DNA from: CBDUXP01 sp965371225 [NCBI: uncultured bacterium]
GTDB lineage: Bacteria; Abyssobacteria; SURF-5; CBDUXP01
DNA: 52,048 nt
Assembly: GCA_965371225.1 (NCBI GenBank)
Contig: CBDUXP010000026.1
Location: 1 to 52,048, forward strand
Direction: 5' to 3'
Part shown: positions 33,631-43,079 of the stretch, in pieces
Numbering within the stretch: position 1 is the first letter of the stretch
Layout of the letters: the number at the start of each line of letters is the position of its first letter
Program-made: the position numbers and the translations under genes
The notes under the pieces: generated by a model
What the model saw: the letters and a program-made list of their open reading frames with translations, nothing else
Database searches by the model: none
Told to the model about the DNA's origin: nothing

Positions 33631-34254
33631 ATGCGCCCGCGGGGAAGTTCGCTCCCGCTGGTTCTGCTGCTCAGCTTCAGCGCGCCGCGCGCGCTCGCCG
33701 CGGCGGATTCACCGGACGCGCAACACCTTCTGCCCTCCGAAGTTTCGGAGTTGGTCTTTGTCTACGATTCGCTGCGGCTCGCCGCGCGCGGCGGTGACGT
33801 GGCCGCGTACCGCGAAATGTACGATCCCGCGACCCTGCCACGGGCCGTGCCCGACCGGCGCGGGCGCCCCCGGGCCCTCGGCCGCCGCTGGCTGCGGCGG
33901 CACGCGTTCGAATGGCCCGAGGTGGCCGCCTGGAAAGTCGCCGACGCCCGGCGCTACGGGCCGTGGGCGCGCCTCACGTTCCGCCATCCGCATTTGACGG
34001 GCGGCGTTCCCGATGGGCGGTGGGACTTCTACTTTCTGCACTACCGCATCGTCGCGGGCCACTGGCGGCTCTCCCGCCGGGCCATTGCCACGTTCGGGAC
34101 GCCCGGCGCCGCGGCGGACCCGCCCCCGGTCGAGGACTTGAGCCTCCTGCCGCCCTTCGCGTTGCCCCCGCGCCCCTTGCAGCCCCCTGCACCGCCGGCG
34201 CCGTTCGACGCCACCCGCGCGCTCGCCAACGCGGGCCCGATCCCCCAGCCTTAA
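33631..34254 (+). CDS. Secreted protein, unknown function
   Basis: 207 residues with a signal peptide (LPLVLLLSFSAPRALAAA). The mature part (about 25-160) has an alpha-plus-beta character with FVYDSLRLAARGGDVAAYREMYD and WDFYFLHYRIVAGHWRLSRR, reminiscent of NTF2-like (SnoaL) domains, but I cannot confirm that. The last 50 residues are Pro-rich. Start is leaderless-type. The stop overlaps the stop of the converging ribbon-helix-helix gene (TTAA at 34251-34254). Confidence 0.65.
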   Translation: MRPRGSSLPLVLLLSFSAPRALAAADSPDAQHLLPSEVSELVFVYDSLRLAARGGDVAAYREMYDPATLPRAVPDRRGRPRALGRRWLRRHAFEWPEVAAWKVADARRYGPWARLTFRHPHLTGGVPDGRWDFYFLHYRIVAGHWRLSRRAIATFGTPGAAADPPPVEDLSLLPPFALPPRPLQPPAPPAPFDATRALANAGPIPQP

Positions 34255-34406
34255 CCGGCGTCGCGCTCCAGCTTCTCGCGCATGGCCAGCGCGACCCACG
34301 CCTGGATCGAGAAGGGCGGCGTGTGGTCCCGCGCGGCGTTGAGCGCCGCCTCGTAGAGGTCCGCTTCCACCTGGGTGGTCATGGTCACCATTTTCGATAG
34401 CGGCAT
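34251..34406 (-). CDS. 51-residue ribbon-helix-helix-like protein
   Basis: A short gene on the minus strand between two plus-strand genes, read from the ATG at 34404-34406 with GGGAGGAG about 7 bases upstream. The protein has MVTMTTQVEADLYEAALNAA, then SIQAWVALAMREKLER. A beta strand plus two helices fits the MetJ/Arc/CopG fold used by small repressors and antitoxins. No toxin gene is adjacent. Its start diverges from the crotonase gene (56 bp), so it could regulate that promoter. Its TAA stop overlaps the stop of the secreted protein by 4 bp. Confidence 0.7.
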   Translation of the reverse strand: MPLSKMVTMTTQVEADLYEAALNAARDHTPPFSIQAWVALAMREKLERDAG

Positions 34407-34449
34407 GGCCTGCTCCTCCCGATTCCCCATGCGGCCGGCATGCGGTCGC

Positions 34450-34455
34450 TATACT
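34450..34455 (+). promoter_or_regulatory. -10 box TATACT, leaderless start
   Basis: TATACT-CTAGCC-ATG: six bases between the box and the crotonase start at 34462. It lies between this gene and the divergent ribbon-helix-helix gene. Confidence 0.55.
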
Positions 34456-34461
34456 CTAGCC

Positions 34462-35310
34462 ATGTCTTACGAACAAATTCTCTATGAGCAAGACGACCGC
34501 GTCCTGACCGTGACCCTCAACCGGCCCGAAAAGCTCAATGCCTACACGCGGGTCATGCAGGAAGAACTCAAGGACGCGTTCCATCGTGCCGACGCCGACG
34601 ACAGCGTCCGCGCCATCATCGTCACGGGGGCGGGGCGCGGGTTCTGTGCGGGCGCGGACCTGAGCGGCGGCGGCGAGACGTTCGACTCCAGCGGGCGCGA
34701 CTCGATTGAGGGCCACCGGGATGGGGGCGGCACGCTCACCCTGGAAATCCACAAGTTGAAGAAACCCGTCATCGCCGCGATCAACGGCCCCGCCGTCGGC
34801 GTGGGGATCACCATGACCCTGGCCATGGACATTCGCATCGCGTCGAGCACCGCGAAGATGGGGTTCGTGTTCACGCGGCGCGGCATCGTGCCCGAAGCGT
34901 GCAGCAGCTATTTTCTCACCCGCGCCGTCGGGATCAGCCAAGCCACCGAGTGGGTGTTCACGGGCCGCGTCTTCACGGCGGAGGAGGCGCTCCGCGGGCG
35001 GCTCGTGAGCCGCGTGGTGGCCCCGGAAGACCTCCTGGACACGGCGCGCGGCATCGCCCAGGAAATTGCCCAACACACGTCCGCCATGTCCGTCGCGCTC
35101 AGCCGGCAGATGCTGTGGCGCATGCTCGCCGCGGACCACCCGATGGATGCGCACCGCATCGACTCCAAGGGCATCTACTGGATGGGGCAGGGGCCCGATT
35201 CCGCCGAAGGGGTGCTGTCCTTCTTGCAGAAACGGCCGCCGGAGTTCACCCTGAAGCCGAGCACCGATATGCCACCGTACTATCCGTGGTGGGAGGAGCC
35301 GGAGTTTTAA
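34462..35310 (+). CDS. Enoyl-CoA hydratase/isomerase (crotonase) family
   Basis: 282 residues. VTLNRPEKLNAYTRVMQEELKDAF, GAGRGFCAGADLSGG and NGPAVGVGITMTLAMDIRIA form the CoA-binding and oxyanion-hole blocks. GFVFTRRGIVPEACSSYFL is the active-site strand with Glu present (PEACSS). The C-terminal STDMPPYYPWWEEPEF is atypically aromatic. It is likely a fatty-acid or aromatic-acid oxidation step. It is co-transcribed with an alpha/beta hydrolase one base downstream. TATACT-N6-ATG marks its start. Confidence 0.9.
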   Translation: MSYEQILYEQDDRVLTVTLNRPEKLNAYTRVMQEELKDAFHRADADDSVRAIIVTGAGRGFCAGADLSGGGETFDSSGRDSIEGHRDGGGTLTLEIHKLKKPVIAAINGPAVGVGITMTLAMDIRIASSTAKMGFVFTRRGIVPEACSSYFLTRAVGISQATEWVFTGRVFTAEEALRGRLVSRVVAPEDLLDTARGIAQEIAQHTSAMSVALSRQMLWRMLAADHPMDAHRIDSKGIYWMGQGPDSAEGVLSFLQKRPPEFTLKPSTDMPPYYPWWEEPEF

Positions 35311-35311
35311 C

Positions 35312-36232
35312 GTGCCGTCGCCCGATACGCCGCTGCAAGTGAAGCCCACCGCGCCCAGCTGGTTCACGGAAGCGCTCGCCGATGCGCCGGAGGACCGGAC
35401 CGTGGAGGTGGATGGGTGCCCCGTCCACTACCTGCGTTGGGGCGACACGAGTGCCCCCGGCGTGGTGCTGGTCCACGGCGGCGCCGCCCACGCCCACTGG
35501 TGGAGCTTTCTTGCGCCCATCATCGCCGAGCACTACCACGTGGTCGCCATCGACCTGAGCGGCCACGGCGACAGCGGGCATCGGGAAGCGTATCCGCGCG
35601 ACGCGTGGGCGATCGAACCACTGGCCGTGGCGGAGGACGCGGGCATGATCGGCGCGCCCGTCCTGGTGGGCCACAGCATGGGCGGCCTGGTCAGCATCGT
35701 GTGCGCGTCGGTGTACGGCGACAAGCTGGCCGGTGCGATCATCGTCGACTCCCCCGTGCGCGAAGAGGATCCGGAGAGTCGGGAGCGGGGCCGGCGGCAG
35801 GAGCTGCGCCCGCAGCGCGTGTATCCCGACCTGGACGCGGCGCTGGCCCGGTTTCGCCTCATGCCGGACCAGCCGTGCGAGAACGATTTCATCATGGACT
35901 ACATCGGCCGCGCGTCGCTCAAGCAGGTGGAGGGCGGCTGGCAGTGGAAGTTCGATCCGCGCGTGTTCGTGCGCTCGTCCACCACGCCCATGAGCGAGTA
36001 CCTGGCCAGCGTGCAGTGCCGCGTCGCGTTGATGCGCGGCGAATTCAGCATCGTCGTGCCGCCGGAAACCGGCGAGTACATGTACGAGGTGCTCGACCGC
36101 AACGCGCCGCTGGTGGAAATTCCGCACGCGCACCACCACCTGATCCTCGACCAGCCCCTCGCGTTCATTGCCGCGCTACGCGCGCTGCTGGCCGACTGGG
36201 AGCACTCGGTCCCCCGCCGCCGGCGGGCGTAG
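35312..36232 (+). CDS. Alpha/beta hydrolase
   Basis: 306 residues with a GTG start one base after the crotonase stop, so the two are coupled. VVLVHGGAAHAHWW, AIDLSGHGDSGHR, the nucleophile elbow GHSMGG (Ser122), an Asp in the cap and PHAHHHLILD with the catalytic His are present. It resembles epoxide hydrolase/haloalkane-type proteins. With the crotonase it could act on ring-cleavage or CoA-thioester-derived intermediates, but no pathway can be fixed. Confidence 0.8.
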   Translation: MPSPDTPLQVKPTAPSWFTEALADAPEDRTVEVDGCPVHYLRWGDTSAPGVVLVHGGAAHAHWWSFLAPIIAEHYHVVAIDLSGHGDSGHREAYPRDAWAIEPLAVAEDAGMIGAPVLVGHSMGGLVSIVCASVYGDKLAGAIIVDSPVREEDPESRERGRRQELRPQRVYPDLDAALARFRLMPDQPCENDFIMDYIGRASLKQVEGGWQWKFDPRVFVRSSTTPMSEYLASVQCRVALMRGEFSIVVPPETGEYMYEVLDRNAPLVEIPHAHHHLILDQPLAFIAALRALLADWEHSVPRRRRA

Positions 36233-36392
36233 GGCGCGGCGGGCCGGCTACTTGAGATAGAATTCGGCCAAGCTGTAGGTAGCCGCGACGCGGGGGGAGG
36301 AGCGCCGCGTTCGGCTGAGGTAGCGGGCGGACAACAGCGCCGACGGGAGACCGCCGGGCCGGTGGGGCGAGGGGATCGCGTAGAGCGAGCGC

Positions 36393-37889
36393 ATGCAGTC
36401 GACACTAACGCAGGGGGATACCCAACGGACCCTTCGGTTCTCGACGAAGGTGGCCTACAGCGTCGGCCGCATCGCCGAGTCGATCAAGGTCCGCGCGTTC
36501 GAGACGTTCCTCTTCTTCTATTACGTGCAGGTGCTCGAGCTGTCCGGCGGGCTTGCCGGCCTCGCGGTCGGCGTCGCGCTGGTCTTCGACGCCGTCTCGG
36601 ACCCGTTCATGGGCTCCATCTCGGACGCCCATCGCGGCCGGTGGGGACGGCGCCACCCGTTCATGTTCCTCAGCATGTTCCCCCTTCCCGTCGCGTTCTG
36701 CCTGTTGTTCATGCCGCCGCAGGGCCTGGGCCAGCTCGGCATGTTCGCGTGGCTGTGCACGTTCGCCGTCCTCACGCGCGCGGCGGTTACGCTGTTTCAC
36801 GTGCCGCACTTGGCGCTGGGTGCGGAACTGTCGCAGAACTATTACGAGCGCACCCAGATTGTCGCGCTCCGGGCGTTCGCCGGGATCCTCGCCGCGGCCG
36901 CCGTGGCCGGCATCGGGTTTTTCCATTACTTCAAGGCGACGCCGGAGTTCCCCAACGGGCAGATGAATGCGGCGCAGTACCCGCCCTTCGCGGTCGTATG
37001 CGCGGTCGGCATGGTGGTCACGATCTTCATCTGCGTGGTGGGAACGTGGAGCGCGGTGCCGCACCTGCCCAAGGCGCCGGAGGTACTACACCGTTTCAGT
37101 CTGCTCCGCGTCTATCGCGAAACGTTTGAGGCGCTCCGCAACCCGTCGTTCCGCGCGCTATTCACGGGCCTCGTGCTGATTGCGGTCCTGGGCGGCGCGC
37201 ACGGCGCGCTCACGCTGCACCTGGGCACGTACTACTGGGCGCTGACGCCCACGCAACTCGCGTTCTTCATCTTCGCGTACATGGGCGGCGCGCTGCTGGG
37301 GGTGCCCCTCGCCGGGCCGCTGCACCGCCGGTTCGACAAGCGCGCCACCCTGCTGAGCATGTTCGCCGCCGCCATCGGCTTTACGACCCTCGCGCCCACC
37401 CTCCGGCTGCTGGACCTGTTGCCGGCGAACGGCGACCCTCGCCTCCTGGCGATTCTGTACCCCCTCGCGGCGTGCACCATGTGCGTCACCATCGCGGGCG
37501 GCATCACGAACGGCTCGATGATGGCCGACGTGGCCGACGAGCACGAGCTGTCGACCGGCCGCCGGCAAGAGGGCATCTTCTTTGGCGCCCTCTCCTTGTC
37601 CGGCAAGGCCTCGTCCGCGTTCGGGCATCTCGCGGCCGGCATTGCGCTCGACGTGATTCGGTGGCCGCTCGGGGCCGGTGTCCAGCCCGAGGACGTGCCG
37701 CCGGAGGTGCTTTGGAACTTCGGCCTCATTTACGGGCCGCTGTTGGCCACGTTCGGCGTCGCCGCGCTCGTGTTCTTCGCCCGCTACCAGCTCTCCCGCG
37801 CGCGGCTCGACGAGATCCACCGCGAGCTGGAGGCGCGACGCGGCACGCTTCCCGGCACAGGCCCCGCTGACGACGGAGCGGCCGGGTAG
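36393..37889 (+). CDS. MFS transporter of the glycoside-pentoside-hexuronide (GPH/MFS_2) type
   Basis: 498 residues with twelve predicted helices. The cytoplasmic loop SDAHRGRWGRRHPFMF is the GPH-family signature (D-x-x-R-S-R-x-GRR-x-P), and VFDAVSDPFMGS in helix 2 matches the family motif. Such carriers import sugars or related solutes with a cation. Ile/Val/Ala-rich helices are intact, and the tail is polar. The 160-bp upstream region holds TTGAGATAGAAT and other weak promoter-like motifs. The stop codon lies in the -10 box of the next gene (TAGGAT). Confidence 0.85.
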   Translation: MQSTLTQGDTQRTLRFSTKVAYSVGRIAESIKVRAFETFLFFYYVQVLELSGGLAGLAVGVALVFDAVSDPFMGSISDAHRGRWGRRHPFMFLSMFPLPVAFCLLFMPPQGLGQLGMFAWLCTFAVLTRAAVTLFHVPHLALGAELSQNYYERTQIVALRAFAGILAAAAVAGIGFFHYFKATPEFPNGQMNAAQYPPFAVVCAVGMVVTIFICVVGTWSAVPHLPKAPEVLHRFSLLRVYRETFEALRNPSFRALFTGLVLIAVLGGAHGALTLHLGTYYWALTPTQLAFFIFAYMGGALLGVPLAGPLHRRFDKRATLLSMFAAAIGFTTLAPTLRLLDLLPANGDPRLLAILYPLAACTMCVTIAGGITNGSMMADVADEHELSTGRRQEGIFFGALSLSGKASSAFGHLAAGIALDVIRWPLGAGVQPEDVPPEVLWNFGLIYGPLLATFGVAALVFFARYQLSRARLDEIHRELEARRGTLPGTGPADDGAAG

Positions 37890-37892
37890 GAT
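37887..37892 (+). promoter_or_regulatory. -10 box TAGGAT, leaderless start
   Basis: TAGGAT-GCGCGC-ATG. The first three bases are also the stop codon of the MFS gene. Confidence 0.4.
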
Positions 37893-37898
37893 GCGCGC

Positions 37899-38591
37899 AT
37901 GACCGGCATGGCGATCATCTGGGCCGGACTCGCGCTCGGGTTTGCGCACGCGTTCGAGGCGGATCACCTGGCGGCGGTGACCACCATGGCGGCCGACCCG
38001 TTGCGTGCGCGTCAGGCTGCGCGCCGCGCCCCCGTGCTCTGGGCCGTGGGGCATGCCGCGAGCCTGTTCGCCGTCGGCATGCTCGCCATCGGGCTGGGCA
38101 CCGCGCTGCCGGTCGAGCTGTCCGCGTGGGCCGAACGCCTCGTGGGGCCGGTGCTCATCCTGCTTGGGCTGCGCACCATGATCCGTTCGGGCATCTTCCA
38201 CCAGCACGCCCACGCACACGATGGGGTCGCGCACGAGCATTACCACGTGCACCTGGGCGCCGGGCACCACACCGGGGCCAGCGAGGCCGCGCGCGCCCGG
38301 AAGCACACGCCGCTGCTCGTAGGCGCGTTGCACGGCGTGGCCGGCACCGGCGGCGCGCTCATCCTCGCGGCGAGTGCCGGGTTTGCGCACGTGGCGCAGG
38401 GTGCGCTATTCCTGCTCGCCTTCGGGCTGGGGACCATCGGCGCCATGGGGCTCTACAGCGGCGCGTTCGCGCTTGCCGCCACGCGCCTCACCCGGCGGGC
38501 ACCGCTCGTGCAAAGGGCCATGCTCGCGTGCGGCGGCGCGTCGGTCGCGATCGGGTTGTATCTCGTCAGTACGCATGTCATCCGTGTTTGA
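37899..38591 (+). CDS. Nickel/cobalt transporter-like membrane protein (NicO/UreH type)
   Basis: 230 residues with six hydrophobic segments. GLALGFAHAFEADHLAAV is the helix-1 motif (HAxxxDH) that binds the metal in NiCoT/UreH carriers. A histidine-rich loop (HQHAHAHDGVAHEHYHVHLGAGHHTG, about 100-125) joins the halves and a second metal motif LVGALHGVAGTGG lies in the next helix. It probably moves Ni2+ or Co2+ across the inner membrane. No hydrogenase or urease gene is nearby in the window. Confidence 0.85.
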   Translation: MTGMAIIWAGLALGFAHAFEADHLAAVTTMAADPLRARQAARRAPVLWAVGHAASLFAVGMLAIGLGTALPVELSAWAERLVGPVLILLGLRTMIRSGIFHQHAHAHDGVAHEHYHVHLGAGHHTGASEAARARKHTPLLVGALHGVAGTGGALILAASAGFAHVAQGALFLLAFGLGTIGAMGLYSGAFALAATRLTRRAPLVQRAMLACGGASVAIGLYLVSTHVIRV

Positions 38592-38863
38592 GGACATTGG
38601 AACCAAAGATGAACACGGATAAACACGGATTTTGAACCTCGAAGGCACGGAGGACACCAGGAGAAGAGGGACCTGTCGGCGAAGGACACGAGGTAATCGC
38701 AACCGCAGATGCACGCTGATAAACGCAGACAAGACTTTCCCTGTAGGACACGGCAACTATGCCGCGCCGTCTTAGGCGGACACACTGGTCCGGCCCTACG
38801 ACCTCACCCTAGGTAGGGGCCGGTCTTCAGACCGGCCCGCGCCGTGATGTGCCATGATGGGGC
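38592..38863. repeat. Intergenic repeat tract: degenerate ACGGAT repeats and one CCCCTAC-type palindrome
   Basis: 38601-38630 holds gatgaacacggataaacacggat, and 38701-38730 holds a related aaccgcagatgcacgctgat stretch. 38813-38838 is gtagggg-ccggtct-tc-agaccgg-ccc, a 10-bp stem in a GTAGGGG context. No gene is supported here: an apparent reading frame simply spells the repeat. Confidence 0.7.
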
Positions 38864-39265
38864 ATGCCGAAACGGAAACCGCGCATGACGGTGGCGTTCG
38901 TGGCCGCGCAGCTTGCGGCGGAGTATCCGGACTGCTACGCGGAGTTCAGCGACTTCATGCGCACGAAGCGGTTCATCGGGCTGGTAAACGACGCCATGGC
39001 GCGCGGCAAACTCGCGTGGTTCTTGCATCGCGGGCAGCGCCGCATCGCGGGGGAGGCATTGGACGCGTTCCTCGCGACGAACCAGGAGCAGCTCACCCGC
39101 ATCGCGGCGCAGTCGCGCGAAGTCTTGGCATCGCCCGAGCGGCAAAAGCCCATCGAGGAGCGGTACCCGGCCCGGGCAGTGAAATCGCCCGGCGGGAAGC
39201 GCCGCCGCGCACGCGCGGCCGCCACACCGGAAGACGCGGGCCCGAGCCTGGGCGAGATCGAATAG
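38864..39265 (+). CDS. Small basic protein, unknown function
   Basis: 133 residues. Residues 1-75 are helical (MTVAFVAAQLAAEYPDCYAEFSDFMRTKRFIGLVNDAMARGKL, then FLHRGQRRIAGEALDAFLA) and could form a helix-turn-helix-like unit. The last 45 residues are highly basic (GGKRRRARAAA) and disordered. No family was recognised. It is bounded on both sides by the palindromic and ACGGAT repeat tracts, so it may be an accessory or mobile-region gene. Confidence 0.5.
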   Translation: MPKRKPRMTVAFVAAQLAAEYPDCYAEFSDFMRTKRFIGLVNDAMARGKLAWFLHRGQRRIAGEALDAFLATNQEQLTRIAAQSREVLASPERQKPIEERYPARAVKSPGGKRRRARAAATPEDAGPSLGEIE

Positions 39266-39679
39266 GGGCGATTCACACGGCCCCCGGGACCGGGCCGGTC
39301 TGAAGACCGGCCCCTACCGGCACGGGCTTCGTCCGGGCGCAATGAATTGCGCCCCTACGGAACACCGAGGCGGGCGACGCATGCGTCGCCCCTACACGCG
39401 TGTCTTCTCTACGTTTGTCCGCGTGCATCGACGGTTTCTCTTCCGCCCGGGCGCGGATCTGTATTCTTCTATCCGCCCCACCCGGAATTCTTCTACCCGC
39501 CATGCCCGGGAACCTGCCTCTGTTCCTGCGGAACAACCGGCCCTCTGACTCTGCGCTCCGGGCAACCGCCTCCCCCGCCCTACAGGGAAGGTCTTATCCG
39601 TGTGTATCCGCGTTCATCCGTGGTTTCAAATCCCTAAACATATGTTCTTATCCGCGGTCGTCTGCGTGCCTCGGCGGTT
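39266..39679. repeat. Intergenic repeat tract with three CCCCTAC-bordered palindromes and ACGGAT-type repeats
   Basis: Palindromes: 39292-39317 (gggccggtct-ga-agaccggccc-ctac), 39335-39357 (gggcgcaat-ga-attgcgccc-ctac) and 39372-39394 (gggcgacgcatgcgtcgccc-ctac). The stems differ but each is exactly complementary, and all end in CCCCTAC. Related repeats atccgtgtgtatccgcgttcatccg (39597-39621), another at 39412-39440 and a third at 39648-39685 follow, the last reaching into the end of the MBL gene. Nothing here looks coding. Confidence 0.7.
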
Positions 39680-40639
<960 letters not shown>

Positions 40640-40966
40640 CCCGGCCTCCCCCTGCCCGCGCGCGTAGCGTATCCGACTCCCTGGCGCGGCACCACCCGCG
40701 CGCCGCCCACACGGGCGCAGCCGGCAAAGTGCCGCAAATTGTCGGGCAAAACTGTAAGTTTCGCGAGGACTGTCGCGAAAGCAGGCAAGTGAAGAGCGCT
40801 TACCCGGTCGCCCGTGCCCGGTCATCACGCCAGGGATACACAACGGGGATTGCGCGCGGTGGCCGCAGCCGTCCCTGCGGGTGGGCCGACACGGGGCGCT
40901 GACGATTTCGTGTTGCAAACCGCCGGTCCCCCATTGGCATGGGGCTCGCAACTGTAGGGTCGTGCA
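40640..40966. promoter_or_regulatory. 327-bp divergent intergenic region with a perfect inverted repeat
   Basis: No gene. TTTCGCGA-N6-TCGCGAAA at 40759-40780 is a perfect 8-bp inverted repeat, a candidate operator between the MBL gene and the MPYR-A gene. TTGGCATGGGGCTCGCA at 40934-40950 resembles a sigma-54 element, but TAGGGT at 40955-40960 with six bases to the ATG offers a simpler promoter. Confidence 0.45.
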
Positions 40967-41800
40967 ATGCCTTACCGCTTACTGCTGCCCGCGACGGTGG
41001 ATCTGCTTCCCGCGGACGTGCACGACGCGCTGAAACCGTTCGGCGCGCAGCCGTTCGCGGATCGCGGGTGCGCGTGGCAATTGCGGGGCGGCGGCGCGCC
41101 GGGTGTCACGGACGGCGCGTCCCCGATCATTGTGCGTCTCCTGCCTCGGAAGGCCATCGTGGCGCACCCCGAGGAGCCGCGGTTCCGTATTCCGCGGGGA
41201 ACGCAACGGGCCCTGGAAGTCATCGTCCCGGCGGACGAACCGTCCGAGGTGGACTGCCAGCGGGTGCACGATTGCGCCACGGCGCTGGCCGAAGCGCTGC
41301 ACCTGGGCGTGCTCAACCCGTATCGCGGCGTGTACTCGCCTTCGGTGCACGCGTATCGCGACGGGTTGACGGATCCCCCGGCGACGGATGCGCTGCGGGT
41401 GCGCGCCATGAGCCAGCAGACCCAGCGGCCGCGGCACAATCGCACGCGCCCGGAGCAGCACGCGCCCGTGCGCCGCGCGGAGCGGCGGCGCGTCGACACC
41501 GGCCCGGATGCCCACGCGGCGCGCCAGGGGGCGCTCGGGAAGCTGGTCTCGCGCATGCGCGGTACGAAGCAGTATGAGATGCGGCTGCCGCGGGGCGCCG
41601 GCAAAGGGCACGCGCAAACCATCATCCGGCGGCTCAAGCAGTGCGTGCCCATGGCGCAGGTCACCCTGAACGCGCGGCGGCGGGCGCTGCTCATCGATGC
41701 GCCCAGCTCGCCCTTGGTGCATCGCACCATGTGCGAATTTATCGACAAGTACACCGGGGGCGCCACGCGGGCGCTGGAAGCGACCTCCGCCGCCGGCTGA
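40967..41800 (+). CDS. MPYR-family protein A, unknown function
   Basis: 277 residues, the most diverged of three local paralogues. The N-terminus MPYRLLLP and FRIPRGTQRALEV match the same positions in copies B and C, and NPYRGVYSPSVHAY corresponds to their ETRNGVFCRSAEAF motif. The middle (about 140-190) is Arg/Pro-rich. The C-terminal 75 residues form a small alpha-beta unit (MRLPRGAGKGHAQTIIRRL, VTLNARRRALLIDA). No signal peptide. I do not recognise the family. A terminator follows at 41873-41894. Confidence 0.6.
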   Translation: MPYRLLLPATVDLLPADVHDALKPFGAQPFADRGCAWQLRGGGAPGVTDGASPIIVRLLPRKAIVAHPEEPRFRIPRGTQRALEVIVPADEPSEVDCQRVHDCATALAEALHLGVLNPYRGVYSPSVHAYRDGLTDPPATDALRVRAMSQQTQRPRHNRTRPEQHAPVRRAERRRVDTGPDAHAARQGALGKLVSRMRGTKQYEMRLPRGAGKGHAQTIIRRLKQCVPMAQVTLNARRRALLIDAPSSPLVHRTMCEFIDKYTGGATRALEATSAAG

Positions 41801-41872
41801 ACCACCCGACCACACTCCATCCGGGGAACAACCCGGCCCCTCTCTCCGCCGTGAGCTAGCGCACGGCCGGGT

Positions 41873-41894
41873 GCCCGAGGGGCCGGGCCTTTTT
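41873..41894 (+). terminator. Rho-independent terminator after MPYR-A
   Basis: gcccg-aggggc-cgggc followed by c and TTTTT. An upstream acccggcc (41849-41858) can also pair with ggccgggt, extending the structure. Confidence 0.7.
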
Positions 41895-41952
41895 GGAGAC
41901 CCGGCACGCGACCGGCGGGCGTATACTGGGCAAGCCTGTGGAGGTGATGAAC

Positions 41953-42216
41953 ATGCGCACAATTTACACGTGTCCCGTGCCGTTTGCGTGGTGCCCGACC
42001 TGTGGCAAGCCGTTGAAAGCGGCCAATCGCCTCGGCGTGGAATACCAGCGGAAGAAAGTCTGGCAGTTCCCCCGGGAGAAGCGCGCGAAAGTGATCGAGC
42101 TGAGCGGCCAGAACCGCGTACCCATCATCGTGGACGGGGATACCGTCATGCACGAATCCGACGACATCGTGCAGTATCTCGACAAAAAGTACGGGACGAC
42201 CGCGGCGAGTCAATAG
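41953..42216 (+). CDS. Glutaredoxin/GST-N-like thioredoxin-fold protein
   Basis: 87 residues. The N-terminus has a CPVPFAWCPTC segment with redox CPTC (14-17) plus an extra Cys7. VPIIVDGDTVMHESDDIVQYLDKKYG is the classic glutathione-S-transferase N-terminal/glutaredoxin cis-Pro and glutathione-binding end. It lacks the GST C-terminal domain. GGAGGT eight bases before the ATG decides the start; TATACT lies upstream at 41922-41927. A thiol-disulfide or metal-handling role is likely. Confidence 0.8.
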   Translation: MRTIYTCPVPFAWCPTCGKPLKAANRLGVEYQRKKVWQFPREKRAKVIELSGQNRVPIIVDGDTVMHESDDIVQYLDKKYGTTAASQ

Positions 42217-42248
42217 CAGGCGATGGCGCGCGCGCTGCATCCGTAGCC

Positions 42249-42902
42249 GTGTTTATCGGTCACTACGCCCCGGCCTACGCGCTGAAAGCCCGGTACCGCG
42301 AGGTGCCCCTGTGGGCGCTGGCGCTGGGGGTGCAGGCGGTCGATGTGGCGTTCTTCGTGCTGGCGCCCCTGGGCATAGAACGGCTGAACATCATCGAAGG
42401 CGCGCGCGGGCCGCTGGGCAGGGAGCTGGTGCACATGCCGTTCACCCACTCGCTGGCCGCCGCGGTGCTCTACACCCTCGCGTGCATCGCCCTCGGCCGG
42501 CTGGCGGGGCGCCCGCGCGTGGGCCTCGCCCTGGGCCTCGCGGTAGGCTCGCACTGGGTGTGCGACTTCGTGGTTCACACGCCCGACCTGCCGCTGGCGT
42601 GGGCCGGCACGCCGAAACTGGGCCTGGGCCTCTGGCGGTATCCCGGGCTGAGCTGCGCGCTGGAGTTGGGGGTGCTCTTTGCCGGCGCTGCCTGGCTCTA
42701 CGGGACGCTGCCGGTGGGCGCGGCACGGCGGTGGCTCGTGGGCGGCGCGGCGTTCCTGGCACTCGTGCAGGTGGTGAACGACTTTCTGCTCCCGCCCCCC
42801 GCTTCCGTCATCGCCCTGGCCGTCTCCGCGGAAGTGAGTTTCGTGCTCCTGGCCGCGCTCATGTGGCCCATCGACCGCGCCGCCGTCCCGCCTTCCTCAT
42901 AA
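42249..42902 (+). CDS. Six-helix membrane protein, YdjM/DUF457-like metal-dependent hydrolase
   Basis: 217 residues with a GTG start. PFTHSLAAAVLYTLACIALGRL and GSHWVCDFVVHTPDLPLAWAG place the conserved His and Asp residues of the YdjM (membrane-bound metal-dependent hydrolase) family at helix ends; ANNFL-like VVNDFLLPP comes late. Substrate unknown; some members act on lipids or respond to DNA damage. It follows the glutaredoxin-like gene by 32 bp and may share its transcript. Confidence 0.65.
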   Translation: MFIGHYAPAYALKARYREVPLWALALGVQAVDVAFFVLAPLGIERLNIIEGARGPLGRELVHMPFTHSLAAAVLYTLACIALGRLAGRPRVGLALGLAVGSHWVCDFVVHTPDLPLAWAGTPKLGLGLWRYPGLSCALELGVLFAGAAWLYGTLPVGAARRWLVGGAAFLALVQVVNDFLLPPPASVIALAVSAEVSFVLLAALMWPIDRAAVPPSS

Positions 42903-43079
42903 CGCCCCGACGGGCACGAAATGCGCGCGCCCGGTCTCGTTACCGACCTTGACGGGCATAATCACCTATATTTTCGTCTTTTATTCTCCTTGAGTTGCCC
43001 CTTCAATGGGGGCGCTGGGCTGGTGCGATTGTTGCACTACTACGCAAGAGGCTATCGCCCGCCGCGAGGCTGCCCATAC

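Noticed and set aside
34251-34406. A toxin-antitoxin pair around the ribbon-helix-helix gene
   Set aside because: No small PIN-, RelE- or MazF-like gene lies beside it; the neighbours are a secreted protein and a crotonase.
40934-40950. A third sigma-54 element in front of MPYR-A
   Set aside because: The -12 part is TCGC and the start codon would lie only a few bases after the transcript start. TAGGGT-N6-ATG explains the region more simply, so I kept it only as a note.
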